The notes under the pieces were generated by a model, which was not told where the DNA came from, searched no databases, and saw only the letters and a program-made list of their open reading frames with translations. DNA of 64,000 nt from Bacteroidota bacterium. GTDB lineage: Bacteria; Bacteroidota; Bacteroidia; Bacteroidales; Lentimicrobiaceae. Within the stretch, counting starts at the first letter, position 1. Every line of letters starts with the position of its first letter. This document shows positions 18,012-25,842 of the stretch, piece after piece. The DNA is taken from the NCBI GenBank assembly GCA_023417935.1, contig JAEZDY010000031.1, positions 124,001-188,000 of the forward strand, in the 5' to 3' direction. Both the position numbers and the translations under genes were made by a program.

Positions 18012-20807
18012 TTAATGAGCTTCGAGCCAGTTATTTCCTGTACTTATTTCAATTTCAACCGGCACACTTAAAGGTATTGCATTCTTCATTTTATTCTCAA
18101 TAATACCTTTGACTGTATCAAGTTCTTCAGTGAGTACATCAAAAACCAATTCATCATGTACCTGCATAATCATCTTTGAATGCAGGTTCAGGCGATTAAA
18201 TTCTTTGTTAATACTGATCATTGCTATCTTGATCATATCGGCCGATGAGCCTTGGATAGGAGCATTTATAGCATTCCTTTCTGCAAAATTACGTATGATT
18301 GCATTTGCCGAATTAATATCCCGAAGGTACCTGCGTCTTTTCATAATGGTTTCTACATACCCCTGTTCACGGGCTTTAAGAATGCTTTCATCCATATACT
18401 TCCTGATCCCGCTGAACCGGTCAAAGTACTGTGCTATGATATCTGCTGCTTCCCTGCGTGGGATGTTAAGCCTTTCTGATAAGCCAAATGCTGAGATACC
18501 GTAAATAATACCAAAGTTAACTGTCTTTGCATTTCTACGCATATCACGTGTAACGTTGTCAATATCAACATTGTATATTCTTGCTGCTGTGACCGTATGA
18601 ATATCAACCCCCTGCCTGAAAGCATCTTGCATTGCTTTATCACCACTTAACTCAGCAATAATCCTCAGTTCTATCTGAGAATAGTCGGCTGCTACAAGTA
18701 TATGTTTTGGACTGCGGGGCACGAAGGCTTTGCGTATTTCACGTCCTCTTTCAGTGCGGATAGGGATATTTTGAAGGTTTGGGTTGTTTGAACTCAATCG
18801 CCCGGTTGCAGCAACAGCTTGATTGTATGAAGTATGTATTCGGCCAGTACGTGGGTTTACCAGCAGGGGCAAAGTGTCAATGTAGGTAGATTTAAGTTTT
18901 GTGAGTGAGCGATAATCGAGTATCTGTTGAATGATAGCGTGTTTGTTGATAAGCTTCTGCAGAATATCCTCACCGGTAGAATGTTGTTTCGTTTTTGTTT
19001 GTTTCGGATTATCGGATATCTTCATCTTATCAAACAATATTTCTCCCAACTGACGAGGTGATCCTATATTAAATGTAGTACCCGCCATTTGGTATATATC
19101 TTTCTCAACAGTTGCTATTTCAACTGCTAGATCGGCAGAATATGCTTTTAAAACATCAATATCAATTTTAACCCCTTCAGCCTCCATTGATGCCAGCACA
19201 GGTACCAATGGCATTTCAATATCATAAAACAGGCTTTCTATTCCCGCTTCCTTAAGCATTGGTTCAAATAAATAGCGCATCTTCAAAGTAACATCAGCAT
19301 CCTCACAGGCATAATCAACAACATTTGCCACAGGGACCTCACGCAAGGTTAATTGCGCCCTGCCTTTTTTTCCTATCAAATTTTCAATAGGTATTGGTTG
19401 GTATTTGAGATAAATACATGAAAGATAATCCATGTTATGCCTCATGTCAGGCTCTATGAGATAATGAGCGATCATTGTGTCAAAGAGCTTTCCTTTGATG
19501 GTAGCTTCGTACCATGTAAGGACTGCAATATCATACTTTAAGTTGTGGCCTGTTTTTTCTATGGTTTCATCGGCATAAAGGTGGGCGAACTCCTTAATTA
19601 TCTCCACTGCTTCACCATACACCGGCGGGATGGGAACATACCATGCCTCACCCGGTTCTATACAAAATGATATACCTACCAGTTCAACATTATTGGCATC
19701 GCGACCTGTAGTTTCAGTATCAAAGCTAATATTCTTCGCCTTTTCAAGGATACTTACCAGAGCTTTACGCTTTTCAGGTGTATCAGCCAGATGGTACTTG
19801 TGAGGGGTGTTAATTAATGAGGCCATACCTTCCCTCACCTCTTCCAAAGCATTATCCTGACTAAAAAGATCAGGAGCGCTTGTTGGTTTTGAAGTGGTGA
19901 AATCAGGTTTTGTAGCCCGTTCCATATCTTTAAGCACACGTTCACCAAATGCCCTGAATTCAAGCTCTTCTAACAAAGGCTTGAGTTTTGTGAAATCAGG
20001 TGCAGTTAATTTGAGTGTTTCTTCATTGAAAGCTATAGGAACATCAAGGATAATTGTTGCCAACTGCTTCGACATAAGAGCCTGCTGACCAAACTCCACT
20101 ATCTTATCCCGCATTTTAGCGTTGTCAATATTAAGTGCGTTCTCAATAAGATTCTCAACACTATCATACTGTTCAATTAATTTTCGTGCGGTTACTTCAC
20201 CCACACCCGGAATTCCGGGGATATTATCCGATGCATCACCCCACAAGCCAAGCAAATCCTTAACCTGTTCAGGGCGCTTTATACAATAACGGGCACAAAC
20301 TTCAGGTACCCCCATCACTACAGCTTTCTCGCCGGGTTTTCCAGGCTTATAAATGAATACATTTTCAGTTACCAGTTGCGCGAAGTCTTTATCGGGTGTC
20401 ATCATAAATACCTGATGACCTGCCTTGCCAGCCTGAGTGGCCAGTGTACCTATTACATCATCAGCCTCAAACCCATCTACTGCTAGTATGGGAATGTTGA
20501 AGGCTGAAATCAGTTGCTGAATATAGGGTATAGCCTTGAGGATATCCTCAGGTACTGCTTCCCTCTTACTTTTGTATTCCACGTAATCAATATGCCGCTG
20601 GGTAGGAGCATGAGTGTCAAAAGCAACACCTATATAGTCAGGTTTTTCGTTTTTAATAACTTCATAAAGCGTATTAGCAAATCCCAAAATTGCAGAAGTA
20701 TTCAAGCCTTTTGAGGTAATCCGTGGATTTTTATTTAAAGCATAATAGGCTCTGTAAATCAGAGCCATGGCATCTAACAGGAATAATTTTCCCGGTTTAT
20801 GTGGCAT
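18012..20807 (-). CDS. polA: DNA polymerase I
   Basis: This 931-residue protein has normal family length and all three domains. The 5'-3' exonuclease (1-~300) has LLDAMALIYRAYYA and the Asp cluster near 112-190. The proofreading 3'-5' exonuclease (~335-525) keeps its acidic residues: Asp363 and Glu365 in SFDTETTG, Asp425 in HNLKYD, and the YACEDAD motif. The polymerase (560-931) has motif A with Asp708 (DYSQIELRI), motif B (RRNAKTVNFGIIYG, ~757-770) and motif C with Asp885 (QVHDELVFD). Proofreading is therefore probably active, unlike in Taq-type enzymes. A Bacteroidota -7 element TATCTTTG lies on the minus strand at 20851-20858, 44 bp upstream of the ATG. Confidence 0.98.
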   Translation of the reverse strand: MPHKPGKLFLLDAMALIYRAYYALNKNPRITSKGLNTSAILGFANTLYEVIKNEKPDYIGVAFDTHAPTQRHIDYVEYKSKREAVPEDILKAIPYIQQLISAFNIPILAVDGFEADDVIGTLATQAGKAGHQVFMMTPDKDFAQLVTENVFIYKPGKPGEKAVVMGVPEVCARYCIKRPEQVKDLLGLWGDASDNIPGIPGVGEVTARKLIEQYDSVENLIENALNIDNAKMRDKIVEFGQQALMSKQLATIILDVPIAFNEETLKLTAPDFTKLKPLLEELEFRAFGERVLKDMERATKPDFTTSKPTSAPDLFSQDNALEEVREGMASLINTPHKYHLADTPEKRKALVSILEKAKNISFDTETTGRDANNVELVGISFCIEPGEAWYVPIPPVYGEAVEIIKEFAHLYADETIEKTGHNLKYDIAVLTWYEATIKGKLFDTMIAHYLIEPDMRHNMDYLSCIYLKYQPIPIENLIGKKGRAQLTLREVPVANVVDYACEDADVTLKMRYLFEPMLKEAGIESLFYDIEMPLVPVLASMEAEGVKIDIDVLKAYSADLAVEIATVEKDIYQMAGTTFNIGSPRQLGEILFDKMKISDNPKQTKTKQHSTGEDILQKLINKHAIIQQILDYRSLTKLKSTYIDTLPLLVNPRTGRIHTSYNQAVAATGRLSSNNPNLQNIPIRTERGREIRKAFVPRSPKHILVAADYSQIELRIIAELSGDKAMQDAFRQGVDIHTVTAARIYNVDIDNVTRDMRRNAKTVNFGIIYGISAFGLSERLNIPRREAADIIAQYFDRFSGIRKYMDESILKAREQGYVETIMKRRRYLRDINSANAIIRNFAERNAINAPIQGSSADMIKIAMISINKEFNRLNLHSKMIMQVHDELVFDVLTEELDTVKGIIENKMKNAIPLSVPVEIEISTGNNWLEAH

Positions 20808-20850
20808 ATTGTGATTGTTAATTTAACGAGTATCTTAGTGTTAATAGACA

Positions 20851-20858
20851 CAAAGATA
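20851..20858 (-). promoter_or_regulatory. Putative -7 element of the polA promoter
   Basis: The minus strand reads TATCTTTG, matching TAnnTTTG used by the Bacteroidota primary sigma factor. No clear -33 TTTG was found at the usual distance, so the call is tentative. Confidence 0.4.
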
Positions 20859-20896
20859 AGCAACTTATTAAGGACAGTGAAGAGGTACTTGCGCGT

Positions 20897-21250
20897 TTAC
20901 TTTATCTCCCTTTGAACAAGCATGAAGAAGTCATTTTCTAGAGGTAGATATCCGTATTCATAAACAAACTTGTAGGTACTACCTTTCTGAGTAACATACA
21001 CATGAGTATAATAGGTGAAATTGAAGCCGTGTTCTATAAGCTTATCCTTATGAACGGTAGTTTTACCTGAAGGGTTAAGATCACACAGAATGCGACGGTT
21101 TTTCTTAAGGAAATTATTAACTTTCCTTACTACCGCACTGTTATCACTGTTTAATCTGTTGTTGTAGTTATTGCGGCACTGATCGTGACAAAACTTCTTA
21201 TCAGCACGCCCAATTAACGGTTCACCGCAATCAAGACACACTTTCTCCAT
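20897..21250 (-). CDS. Small zinc-ribbon protein, function unknown
   Basis: This 117-residue protein starts MEKVCLDCGEP. Cys5, Cys8, Cys21 and Cys25 form a CxxC-x12-CxxxC zinc-binding pattern (CLDCG ... KFCHDQC) typical of small bacterial zinc ribbons. The rest is basic (KKNRR) and ends in a beta-rich segment. Such proteins often bind nucleic acid or protein, but no specific role is known to me. It lies 89 bp upstream of polA on the same strand, with the putative polA promoter in the gap. Confidence 0.75.
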   Translation of the reverse strand: MEKVCLDCGEPLIGRADKKFCHDQCRNNYNNRLNSDNSAVVRKVNNFLKKNRRILCDLNPSGKTTVHKDKLIEHGFNFTYYTHVYVTQKGSTYKFVYEYGYLPLENDFFMLVQREIK

Positions 21251-21304
21251 ATTATAGAACCTAAGATAGAAGGCAAGAGGAAATGAAAAGCCGGGTTAGC
21301 AACT

Positions 21305-21406
21305 TTATGCTTTAGCCTTTTTCTCTTTTTTCTCGAGTCTCTTTTCTTTCAGAGTCTTAGTAGGTTCTTTTTTGGTTTCCTTTTTTGCGTCCTTACTTTT
21401 TGCCAT
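21305..21406 (-). CDS. Lysine-rich 33-residue peptide
   Basis: The ATG at 21406 opens 33 codons to a TAA at 21305-21307. The product begins MAKSKDAKKETKK, and about 40% of residues are Lys with many Glu; there are no hydrophobic or aromatic side chains beyond a few Leu. It would be a disordered, basic peptide, possibly RNA- or DNA-binding. Similar tiny Lys/Ala/Glu proteins are common in Bacteroidota as far as I recall, but none has a role I can name. It lies between the zinc-ribbon and ChaB-like genes on the same strand. Confidence 0.6.
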   Translation of the reverse strand: MAKSKDAKKETKKEPTKTLKEKRLEKKEKKAKA

Positions 21407-21529
21407 GGCTTTGAATCTATTATGGATTAATAATACATACTGCTCTCAACCAACAAGGTTTTAGCTTGTCAAATATAGTAATTATTTCACTGAGAGCAAT
21501 TCAAATACTTAAAAACAGTGTTTGACATA

Positions 21530-21763
21530 TCATTCTTTAATAGGATGCCATTTATCATCATCACCCTTTTCGTATTTTTTCTTCACTGCAGCCCATGCAA
21601 CTTTATGTGAAGTTTCTTCATGGGATGCATCCCCTTCCCTGTCTTTAGGATTCTTATACTCATCCCATGCGCTATTATAGGCAGCAAGGTAAATTTCCTG
21701 TGCATGCTTCGGCAGGTTATCCCTCACCCTGTCGGGCAGATCTTTAATGTCTTTATATGGCAT
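21530..21763 (-). CDS. ChaB-like protein
   Basis: This 77-residue cytoplasmic protein has the ChaB signature order: LPDRVRDNLP near the start, HAQEIYLAAYNSAWDEY, then the HKVAWAAVKKKYEK block and a C-terminal Trp-His. Length matches the family (~76 residues). ChaB was named as a regulator of the cation antiporter ChaA in Escherichia coli, but its biochemistry is unclear and no chaA is nearby. It is transcribed away from the ssb genes. In many genomes ChaB-like proteins are linked to stress responses; that role here is inference. Confidence 0.85.
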   Translation of the reverse strand: MPYKDIKDLPDRVRDNLPKHAQEIYLAAYNSAWDEYKNPKDREGDASHEETSHKVAWAAVKKKYEKGDDDKWHPIKE

Positions 21764-22049
21764 GATCTAGGAGTTTATAATGATTAGTAAAAATTAAAAC
21801 AGCAGTGATAACGCTAAAGTTTTTCAGGTTTATTCTAAAAAGTGCTATTTGCTAAATGCCTAAAATACAGAAACAAAAACGTTTTTAACCGTTTATAAGT
21901 AACTACATTCGATTGTAAATAGTTAATAACCGACTCAGGGAAAAAGCTGATAGTACATTTGCTTCATCGTTCAGACATACACAGATAAGTTTGGAGAAAG
22001 TTAAGTAAGGTAAAATGTTGAACCGCCCAAAAGGCACAAAAAACAAAAA

Positions 22050-22394
22050 GTGATGAAAGCATTAAACAATCGCGTACAGTTAATCGGGTATCTGGGTTCT
22101 GATCCTGTTATGAGAACTTTTGATGATGGAAAAGTAATGGCAAGGTTATCATTAGCAACAAATGAGCCTACCATTGAAAAAGGTAAAAAGGGTATTAAGA
22201 CCCAATGGCATCAGTTGGTAGTTTGGGGAAAATTGGCAGAAATCTGTGGTAAATACCTGCAAAAGGGGGGTGAAATAGCCATTGATGGCCGACTGGCTTA
22301 CCGTGCCTACACAGATAAGGAAGGATCCAGCAGGCTGAACACTGAAATTACAGTGAACGATCTTCTGATGATCTCAGGACGTCAAGCTGTATAG
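22050..22394 (+). CDS. ssb: Single-stranded DNA-binding protein, short form (copy 1)
   Basis: This 114-residue protein is a single OB fold. Typical SSB features are the N-terminal NRVQLIGYLGSDP, the central QWHQLVVWGKLAE and the KGGEIAIDGRL strand. It ends soon after the OB fold (SGRQAV) and lacks the Gly/Pro-rich linker and acidic tip (DDDIPF type) that normally recruits partner proteins. It would bind single-stranded DNA during replication, repair or DNA uptake but may not recruit the usual partners. A -7-like TAAGTTTG lies at 21986-21993. It is 80 bp upstream of a close paralogue on the same strand; the two share one terminator. Confidence 0.92.
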   Translation: MMKALNNRVQLIGYLGSDPVMRTFDDGKVMARLSLATNEPTIEKGKKGIKTQWHQLVVWGKLAEICGKYLQKGGEIAIDGRLAYRAYTDKEGSSRLNTEITVNDLLMISGRQAV

Positions 22395-22474
22395 TAGAAA
22401 CATTAAAGATTAATAGTGATCCAATTAAAGAATTATCAATAAACAATAAAATTTTAACCTCAATTTTTAAAGTC

Positions 22475-22816
22475 ATGAACAGTTTAAGAAACAGAGTAAC
22501 CTTGATAGGTAGATTAGGTAAAGAGCCGGAAGTAAGAACATTGGAAGGAAACAAGAAAATGGTACGGATGACTCTGGCTACAAATGATGTGTATTTTGAC
22601 AAAGAGGGTCAGAAAGTTAAAGATACACAATGGCATAACCTGGTGGTATGGGGCAACCTTTCTGAAACTTGTGAGAAATATCTTACTAAAGGAAAGGAAG
22701 TGGCTGTTGAAGGTAAAATAACTTATAGATATTGGGACGATAAAGAAGGCAGAACACACAACATGACCGAGATAAATGTGAGTGACCTCGTTATTGTCGG
22801 TAACAAGGAGAACTGA
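22475..22816 (+). CDS. ssb: Single-stranded DNA-binding protein, short form (copy 2)
   Basis: This 113-residue OB-fold protein has NRVTLIGRLGKEP, TQWHNLVVWGNLSE and GKEVAVEGKITY, aligning end to end with the upstream copy and roughly half identical by eye. It ends VIVGNKEN, again without an acidic C-terminal tip. The pair looks like an old tandem duplication. A heterotetramer or division of labour between copies is possible but not shown. A strong terminator follows 25 bp after the stop. Whether a full-length SSB with acidic tip exists elsewhere in the genome cannot be seen here. Confidence 0.92.
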   Translation: MNSLRNRVTLIGRLGKEPEVRTLEGNKKMVRMTLATNDVYFDKEGQKVKDTQWHNLVVWGNLSETCEKYLTKGKEVAVEGKITYRYWDDKEGRTHNMTEINVSDLVIVGNKEN

Positions 22817-22840
22817 TAAATATAAGCAATAAATCAACTA

Positions 22841-22866
22841 AGGCTGTCGTTCGACAGCCTTTTTTA
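22841..22866 (+). terminator. Rho-independent terminator after the ssb pair
   Basis: AGGCTGTCG (22841-22849) and CGACAGCCT (22852-22860) pair perfectly around a tight loop, followed by six T (22861-22866). It ends the transcript of the two ssb genes. Confidence 0.93.
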
Positions 22867-23005
22867 TTAACAACTCCTGATTCTTCACACAGATATTAGC
22901 TTTAAATTGTTAATATAATTTTAACGGATGGTCGCAATATTTATCTTTTTAATTCTATTTTTACAGTGATGCTGAAATAAGTAGGATAGGATTTACAAGT
23001 ATAAG

Positions 23006-23032
23006 AACCGGCCGAAGGGTTGTAAGCCGGTT
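23006..23032 (+). promoter_or_regulatory. Leader hairpin upstream of the PhoH gene
   Basis: AACCGGC (23006-23012) and GCCGGTT (23026-23032) can pair across a 13-nt loop, ending 28 bp before the annotated start. It would be in the 5' untranslated leader. There is no T run, so a terminator is unlikely; a role in translation is possible but unproven. Confidence 0.35.
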
Positions 23033-23060
23033 TCATGAAAAGTAAGGTAAAAATTCTATT

Positions 23061-24614
23061 ATGGCTGTAACAAAAAAAACTCGTGCCAAAACAAACAAAG
23101 ACTCGAAATCAGACGGTGCTTTACTAAGCAAAAAGGAAACTAAACCGCGGGAAAGTATTAAGCAATCTGAACCAAAGAGCGAAAACCCAAAGAAGATCAT
23201 TTCTCTTGTTGATAAAACAAAAGTTGCCAAAGCAACCAAAACGTTAAAAGCCAATTCAGGTAGTGCAGATCAGAAAGTACTGCAAAAGCCAGCTGCAATG
23301 AAGAAAATATTCGTGCTGGATACATCTGTAATACTTTATAATCATGATTGTATAAAGACATTCGATGACAATGATGTTGCACTTCCGATTACTGTGCTTG
23401 AAGAGCTCGATAATTTCAAGAAGGGTAATGATACCATTAACTTCGAAGCACGTGAATTTATCCGTATAATTGATAACATGTCGGACCATTCAACGCTTAC
23501 TGACTGGATACCCCTGGAAAAAACCAAGGGAGGCAGGTTTAAGGTAATAATGAATGAAAAGAGCATGCTTGATGCGAGGTTGATATTTGATGATAACAAG
23601 CCTGATCACCGTATTTTGAATGCGGCACTTTCAGTTGCACAGGAATATCCTGACCGTAAGGTTATTCTTGTTAGTAAGGACATCAACCTTCGGCTAAAAG
23701 CGAAGTCACTAAACATCACGGCTGAGGATTACCTTACCGGCAAAGTTAAGAATGTTGAAGGGTTATATACCGGAATATCAACCATTACAGGTTTGTCAAC
23801 CAGTATTATTGATAAACTATACAGTACCGGTTGGTGTAAACCCAAGGAGATAGGTGTGAAAAACCCAACGCCTAATCATTACTTCATTCTTAAGAATACC
23901 ACCATTTCAGCTTTGGCTTATTATAATGCAATAACTGAGCGTATTGAGCGAATAGAAAAGAAGACAGCATTCAGGATAGTTCCTCGTAACGCAGAGCAGG
24001 TATTTGCCATGCATGCAATTCTGAATCCCGACATAAAGCTTGTAACGTTGCAGGGTGTTGCAGGTACCGGTAAAACTCTTATTGCACTGGCAGCAGCGCT
24101 TGAACAAAAGCGCAATTTCAAGCAAGTTTTCCTTGCCAGGCCTATAGTTCCACTGAGCAATAAGGACCTTGGATTTTTGCCCGGCGACATAAAATCAAAG
24201 ATCAATCCTTACATGGAACCGCTCAACGATAATCTTAAATTTATCCAAAGCCAGTTCAGTGAGAAGGATAAGGAGTATAAAAATATAACTGACTCACTTG
24301 AAAATGAGAAGATCGTAGTTCAGCCACTGGCATATATTAGAGGCCGTAGTATCTCAAATGTGTGTTTTATTGTTGATGAGGCTCAAAACCTTACCCCTCA
24401 TGAGATCAAAACCATTATAACACGGGCAGGACAAAACACTAAGATCATTTTTACCGGTGATATATACCAGATTGACACACCTTATCTTGATGCACAAAGT
24501 AATGGATTGTCATACCTTATTGACAAGATAAAACACCATGCAATCTATGCACATGTTAGGCTTGAAAAAGGTGAGAGATCTGAACTTGCGAATTTGGCTA
24601 ATGATCTATTGTAA
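23061..24614 (+). CDS. PIN-PhoH fusion ATPase with lysine-rich N-terminal extension
   Basis: This 517-residue protein has a PIN ribonuclease-like domain (~82-215) starting FVLDTSVILYN with acidic residues at Asp87 and in VLEELD. A PhoH ATPase domain (~305-517) has Walker A GVAGTGKT (332-339) and Walker B FIVDEAQN (436-443). The architecture matches the YlaK/PhoH2 type, linked by the literature to RNA cleavage and unwinding. Residues 1-79 are a Lys/Ser/Thr-rich disordered tail not usual for the family. An in-frame ATG at 23298 (Met80), immediately before the PIN domain, is an alternative start giving 438 residues. The gene stands alone, convergent with the cyclase gene. Confidence 0.9.
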   Translation: MAVTKKTRAKTNKDSKSDGALLSKKETKPRESIKQSEPKSENPKKIISLVDKTKVAKATKTLKANSGSADQKVLQKPAAMKKIFVLDTSVILYNHDCIKTFDDNDVALPITVLEELDNFKKGNDTINFEAREFIRIIDNMSDHSTLTDWIPLEKTKGGRFKVIMNEKSMLDARLIFDDNKPDHRILNAALSVAQEYPDRKVILVSKDINLRLKAKSLNITAEDYLTGKVKNVEGLYTGISTITGLSTSIIDKLYSTGWCKPKEIGVKNPTPNHYFILKNTTISALAYYNAITERIERIEKKTAFRIVPRNAEQVFAMHAILNPDIKLVTLQGVAGTGKTLIALAAALEQKRNFKQVFLARPIVPLSNKDLGFLPGDIKSKINPYMEPLNDNLKFIQSQFSEKDKEYKNITDSLENEKIVVQPLAYIRGRSISNVCFIVDEAQNLTPHEIKTIITRAGQNTKIIFTGDIYQIDTPYLDAQSNGLSYLIDKIKHHAIYAHVRLEKGERSELANLANDLL

Positions 24615-24690
24615 GACTAATTGATCAGGTTACTTAATAATTTATTGGAATACTAAGCCTTTCCAACCAGTTTATCATATTGTTGATTGC

Positions 24691-25698
24691 TCAGGCTGCT
24701 TCGTAAACTACAGTTACAACTGTTTGGCCCACGCCTTTGAGGGTTTCTTTGCTTATATTGTCCATGTCATCGTTGATAGTATGCCAATGGTCAAAGAAGC
24801 CTTTTTCACGGTCGTCCTGGTAGTCAATTATGTCAATAGTTGGGATGCGGAGGTTCTCATTAACATAAACATGATCATCGGTGATACGTCCGGAATTCCT
24901 GTTAACGAACAGGTTTCCATATCCTATCCTCTCAGCAGTTTGCCATACTTTCCTTACAATATTGGGGGCATAATACCTTGAATACTGTTCCTGGGTAAAA
25001 ACAGCATCTTTAGCGCCTACCATGTCAAGTAAAATGCCAAAACGTGCTGAGTATCCTGCAACATGTGGGTTCTTTGACCAGTGCTGTGATCCAAGGGCCC
25101 AGGCATGTTCATAACTTCCCTGCATATCCTGTGGTTCACCATAATCCTCGGCATCAAAAAAGACGATATCCACACCCAAACCCGGGTTATTGATACTCAT
25201 TAGGCGGGCAATTTCAAGTAACACCCCAACTCCGCTGGCACCATCGTTTGCTCCAGGTACGGGTTTTCTTAAATTAGCTTCATCTGTATCATGGTCAGCC
25301 CACGGACGTGAGTCCCAGTGTGCACATAGCAGAATTCTTGATTTAGAATCGGGATTGTAACTGCCAATTATATTGCGGGCATCAAGCATAGTTCCATCAA
25401 AGGCCCTGAGCTTGGCTTTTTGTTCAACTACCACAGCACTATAACTTTTAAGTGTTGATACCAACCAATCACCACATTCACGGTGTGCTGGTGTGTTTGG
25501 AACCCTCGGACCAAATGCAACTTGTTTCTCAATAAACATATAAGCTGAGTCAGCGTTAAAATCAGGCACATTTACTGTTTTAATTGTAGCCTTTTCATCA
25601 TTCTGCTTTTCAGTCTTTATATTCTGGGAGCATGATGTGGTGATCAGAGTCATGATAAGTAGGAAATGTAATCCTGTATTATTTATGAAATTCAACAT
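24691..25698 (-). CDS. Glutaminyl-peptide cyclotransferase-like lipoprotein (M28 family)
   Basis: This 335-residue protein has a lipoprotein signal with lipobox ITTSC (lipidated Cys23), placing it on a periplasmic or outer membrane face. The M28 fold shows CAHWDSRPWADHD, Asp152 in GANDGASG, Glu184 in FFDAEDYGE and His306 in DHWHTINDD. The single-zinc set Asp-Glu-His and the WHTxxDD motif match animal-type glutaminyl cyclases, also known as lipoproteins in Porphyromonas and relatives. Expected reaction: N-terminal Gln to pyroglutamate on exported proteins after signal peptidase cleavage. At least seven exported proteins in this window show Gln at +1. The alternative, an M28 aminopeptidase, is less likely. 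Confidence 0.82.
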   Translation of the reverse strand: MLNFINNTGLHFLLIMTLITTSCSQNIKTEKQNDEKATIKTVNVPDFNADSAYMFIEKQVAFGPRVPNTPAHRECGDWLVSTLKSYSAVVVEQKAKLRAFDGTMLDARNIIGSYNPDSKSRILLCAHWDSRPWADHDTDEANLRKPVPGANDGASGVGVLLEIARLMSINNPGLGVDIVFFDAEDYGEPQDMQGSYEHAWALGSQHWSKNPHVAGYSARFGILLDMVGAKDAVFTQEQYSRYYAPNIVRKVWQTAERIGYGNLFVNRNSGRITDDHVYVNENLRIPTIDIIDYQDDREKGFFDHWHTINDDMDNISKETLKGVGQTVVTVVYEAA

Positions 25699-25842
25699 TA
25701 TTTCTGCTTTTATCCTTTGTTGTTAATGTAGTATCTGCAAAATCTAATTTACTTATCTTTTTAATCTACTTGGCGCATCCTAATAATCTTAATTAGTCAT
25801 CTATATCATCTTCATTACGGGCTTTCTATACCTTATAATGTA

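Noticed and set aside
21875..21886. Palindrome AAAAACGTTTTT in the gap before the ssb genes
   Set aside because: A simple A/T-rich self-complementary word expected by chance in an AT-rich gap; no flanking structure.
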